Both the position numbers and the translations under genes were made by a program. DNA of 64,000 bases from Pseudoalteromonas prydzensis (lineage in GTDB: Bacteria > Pseudomonadota > Gammaproteobacteria > Enterobacterales > Alteromonadaceae), in contig NZ_BDDT01000004.1 in the NCBI RefSeq assembly GCF_001661495.1, positions 248,001 to 312,000 on the forward strand. Reading direction: 5' to 3'. The notes beneath the pieces were generated by a model. The model was given only the letters and a program-made list of their open reading frames with translations, had not been told where the DNA came from and made no database searches. Every line of letters starts with the position of its first letter. The first letter of the stretch is position 1. Of this stretch, positions 62,624-64,000 are shown piece by piece.

Positions 62624-63367
62624 ATGTTTAAAAAAATACTAGCATCAGTCGGTATTGGTGCAGCAAAAGTGGATACTGTGCTTGAAACTGAGCACTTGCA
62701 ACCTGGGCAACTATTTAATGCCCAAATCGTGATAACCGCAGGAGATGTAAGCCAAGAAATTGCAGGCCTTGATTTAGCATTAATGACGCGAGTGAAAGTT
62801 GAAGGTGAAGACGGCGCATATTTCACTAATCATATTATTGATAAATGGCGTATCACCGACATAGGCTGTATTGAGCCGGGTCAGCAGAAACAGATACCAT
62901 TTGAAGCTCGTTTACATTCTGAAACCCCGATCACCGAAATTAATGCGGGTTACAATCAATCCCATGTCTGGCTTGAAACTGGGCTTGATATTGATTTAGC
63001 GCTTGATCCTAAAGATAAAGACCCGTTACATATTTATCCAAATGATGCAGTCACGACATTTATGCAAGCAATGGATAGACTCGGTTTTAGTTTGCTTAAA
63101 GCCGATGTGGAGAAAGGCTTTTTACGTGCCAGCACATTTAATTCTGTTTCTGGCTGTTATCAAGAACTTGAATATAAGCCAAATAGCCGCAGCTTATTTG
63201 GCATCCAAGAAATTGAATTGTCATTTGTGCCAGAAGCCCATAAAACCCATGTTTTAATTGAGCTTGACCGCGGCTTTCGTGGCGATGGTTATGTCGATTT
63301 AACCATTGAGCATGACCACGTAAACTTATCGCATTTATGTGATCAATTAGAACGTTTGCTTGCTTAG
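62624..63367 (+). CDS. Spo0M family protein
   Basis: The 247-aa protein belongs to the Spo0M (sporulation-control) family, an arrestin-like beta-sandwich fold that is common in non-sporulating marine bacteria. It starts MFKKILASVGIGAAKVDTVL and has the typical PGQLFNAQIVITAGDVSQEI segment (about 27-46). Sporulation is not implied; the role in gammaproteobacteria is unknown. AAGGAG lies 7 nt before the ATG. Confidence 0.92.
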   Translation: MFKKILASVGIGAAKVDTVLETEHLQPGQLFNAQIVITAGDVSQEIAGLDLALMTRVKVEGEDGAYFTNHIIDKWRITDIGCIEPGQQKQIPFEARLHSETPITEINAGYNQSHVWLETGLDIDLALDPKDKDPLHIYPNDAVTTFMQAMDRLGFSLLKADVEKGFLRASTFNSVSGCYQELEYKPNSRSLFGIQEIELSFVPEAHKTHVLIELDRGFRGDGYVDLTIEHDHVNLSHLCDQLERLLA

Positions 63368-63405
63368 CTATGCAGAGCCCGATTACTTAGCTAAGTGTGA
63401 TAAAT

Positions 63406-63431
63406 AGCCCAGCATCGACTGGGCTTTTTTA
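63406..63431 (+). terminator. Terminator after spo0M gene
   Basis: AGCCCAG and CTGGGCT pair around CATCGA, followed by TTTTTT. It lies between the Spo0M and GNAT genes. Confidence 0.9.
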
Positions 63432-63445
63432 TGGAAGGAGTTTTT

Positions 63446-63898
63446 ATGCAATTAATTAGTAAAGCATTCTCAGAACTTAGCACACACGAGCTGTTTGCTA
63501 TTATGCGAACACGGGTTGATGTGTTTGTGGTTGAGCAACAATGCCCGTATCCAGAGTTAGATGATGTCGACTGTATGGCAAGTACTGTGCACCTTTATGG
63601 GTTAGACGCGCAGCAATTAGGTGCCTATGCAAGATGCTATGAAAAGAATGAACAGTACAGTGCAATTGGCCGTGTATTAGTAGAGCAATCGCAAAGAGGC
63701 AAGGGAGTCGCTCCGCTGTTGGTGAATGAGGCAATCCAGTTGTGTTTTACGCGTTGGCCAGATAAAGACATCTATATCGGAGCGCAAACATATCTACTCG
63801 GCTTTTATCAGTCATTGGGCTTTCAATGTACTGGCGAGCCCTATTTAGAAGATGGTATTGAACACCAAGATATGATTTTAAAAAACCGCTCAGTGTAA
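63446..63898 (+). CDS. GNAT-family N-acetyltransferase, ElaA type
   Basis: The 150-aa protein is an ElaA-like acetyltransferase. FAIMRTRVDVFVVEQQCPYPELDDVD (key residues R-x-x-V-F-V-V-E-Q-x-C-x-Y-x-E-x-D) and the acetyl-CoA loop RVLVEQSQRGKGVAPLLV (about 76-93) mark the family. The substrate is not known. ATG 63446 lies 5 nt after AAGGAG, so the ATG at 63431, which overlaps the terminator, is less likely. Confidence 0.9.
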   Translation: MQLISKAFSELSTHELFAIMRTRVDVFVVEQQCPYPELDDVDCMASTVHLYGLDAQQLGAYARCYEKNEQYSAIGRVLVEQSQRGKGVAPLLVNEAIQLCFTRWPDKDIYIGAQTYLLGFYQSLGFQCTGEPYLEDGIEHQDMILKNRSV

Positions 63899-63915
63899 AA
63901 AAGAGCGGTTTTTTA
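63885..63915. terminator. Bidirectional terminator after the GNAT gene
   Basis: ACCGCTC and GAGCGGT pair around an 11-nt loop and are flanked by A-run and T-run. The left arm overlaps the last codons of the GNAT gene, and the right flank lies before the stop of the convergent gene. Confidence 0.85.
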
Positions 63916-63927
63916 AGTTTAGGGTAG

Positions 63928-64000
63928 TTAGCCTAAGAGTGAGCTGATAAACACTAAACCAATGGCTATAGGGCAAATAAACTTAATGTACCACGGCCAT
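63928..64000 (-). CDS. C-terminal end of a membrane protein (truncated by window edge)
   Basis: The minus strand encodes the last 23 residues of a protein, WPWYIKFICPIAIGLVFISS plus LLG, ending in TAA at 63930-63928. The hydrophobic segment is a terminal membrane helix. It resembles the last helix of sodium-dependent (NSS) transporters, but too little is present to name it. Confidence 0.6.
   Translation of the reverse strand, partial: WPWYIKFICPIAIGLVFISSLLG

Noticed and set aside
62624..63367. Sporulation function
   Set aside because: Spo0M homologues are common in non-sporulating bacteria and nothing else here relates to spores.
1..64000. CRISPR arrays, insertion sequences, prophage or defence islands
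   Set aside because: No spaced direct repeats, transposase, integrase, phage or restriction genes were seen, and the composition is even across the window.

Overview
The window is chromosomal DNA from a marine gammaproteobacterium of the order Alteromonadales, most likely Pseudoalteromonas or a close relative. This is inferred from gene order and protein resemblance, not from a search. The base composition is moderately AT-rich and even throughout. I see no insertion sequence, prophage, integron, CRISPR array, rRNA or tRNA gene, or genomic island. About 70 genes are packed mostly into co-directional operons, many with 1-11 nt overlaps.

Region 1 (1-26.9 kb, + strand) is a polar-flagellum and chemotaxis supercluster. 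It starts inside fliF and runs through fliGHIJKLMNOPQR, flhB, flhA, flhF, flhG and fliA, then cheY, cheZ, cheA, cheB, motC, motD, parC, parP, cheW and fipA (DUF2802). The gene content covers the export gate, switch complex, polar placement and number control (FlhF/FlhG/FipA), the class-III sigma factor, the chemotaxis phosphorelay and the ParC/ParP system that holds chemosensory arrays at the pole. Sigma-54-like promoters (GG-N10-GC) precede fliK and flhA. The CheA linker carries three copies of a short acidic motif resembling the CheY-binding peptides of FliM and CheZ, both also encoded here. Convergent to the cluster (26.9-29.8 kb, - strand) is a two-gene unit encoding an 861-aa FliK-like protein and a small FlhB C-domain homologue (FhlB).

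Region 2 (29.9-37.7 kb, + strand) is a complete cytochrome c maturation operon, ccmABCDEFGHI, followed by mlaA (outer-membrane lipid asymmetry).

Region 3 (37.8-49.6 kb) holds single genes and small operons: a degenerate EAL-HDOD protein, putP, SOS-regulated yebG with a perfect LexA box, a ComEA-like helix-hairpin-helix protein, dsbB with a small membrane protein, fadR, a 2-Cys peroxiredoxin, a TonB-dependent receptor, smpB, ratA-rnfH, bamE and a GIY-YIG protein.

Region 4 (49.6-64 kb) holds a secreted M28 peptidase that appears to use an ATT start codon, coupled to a lipoprotein with a possible transglutaminase-like fold plus TPRs. Then come an MCP, ilvC with divergent ilvY, a four-gene envelope-sensing module (MipA/OmpV, DUF3019, OmpR-type regulator, histidine kinase), two small proteins, a KefB-type antiporter, Spo0M, an ElaA-type acetyltransferase and the 3' end of a membrane protein.

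I did not find a clearly unprecedented system. The best leads are the CheA linker repeats, the FliK-like/FhlB pair, the ATT-start peptidase and the MipA-DUF3019-two-component module.
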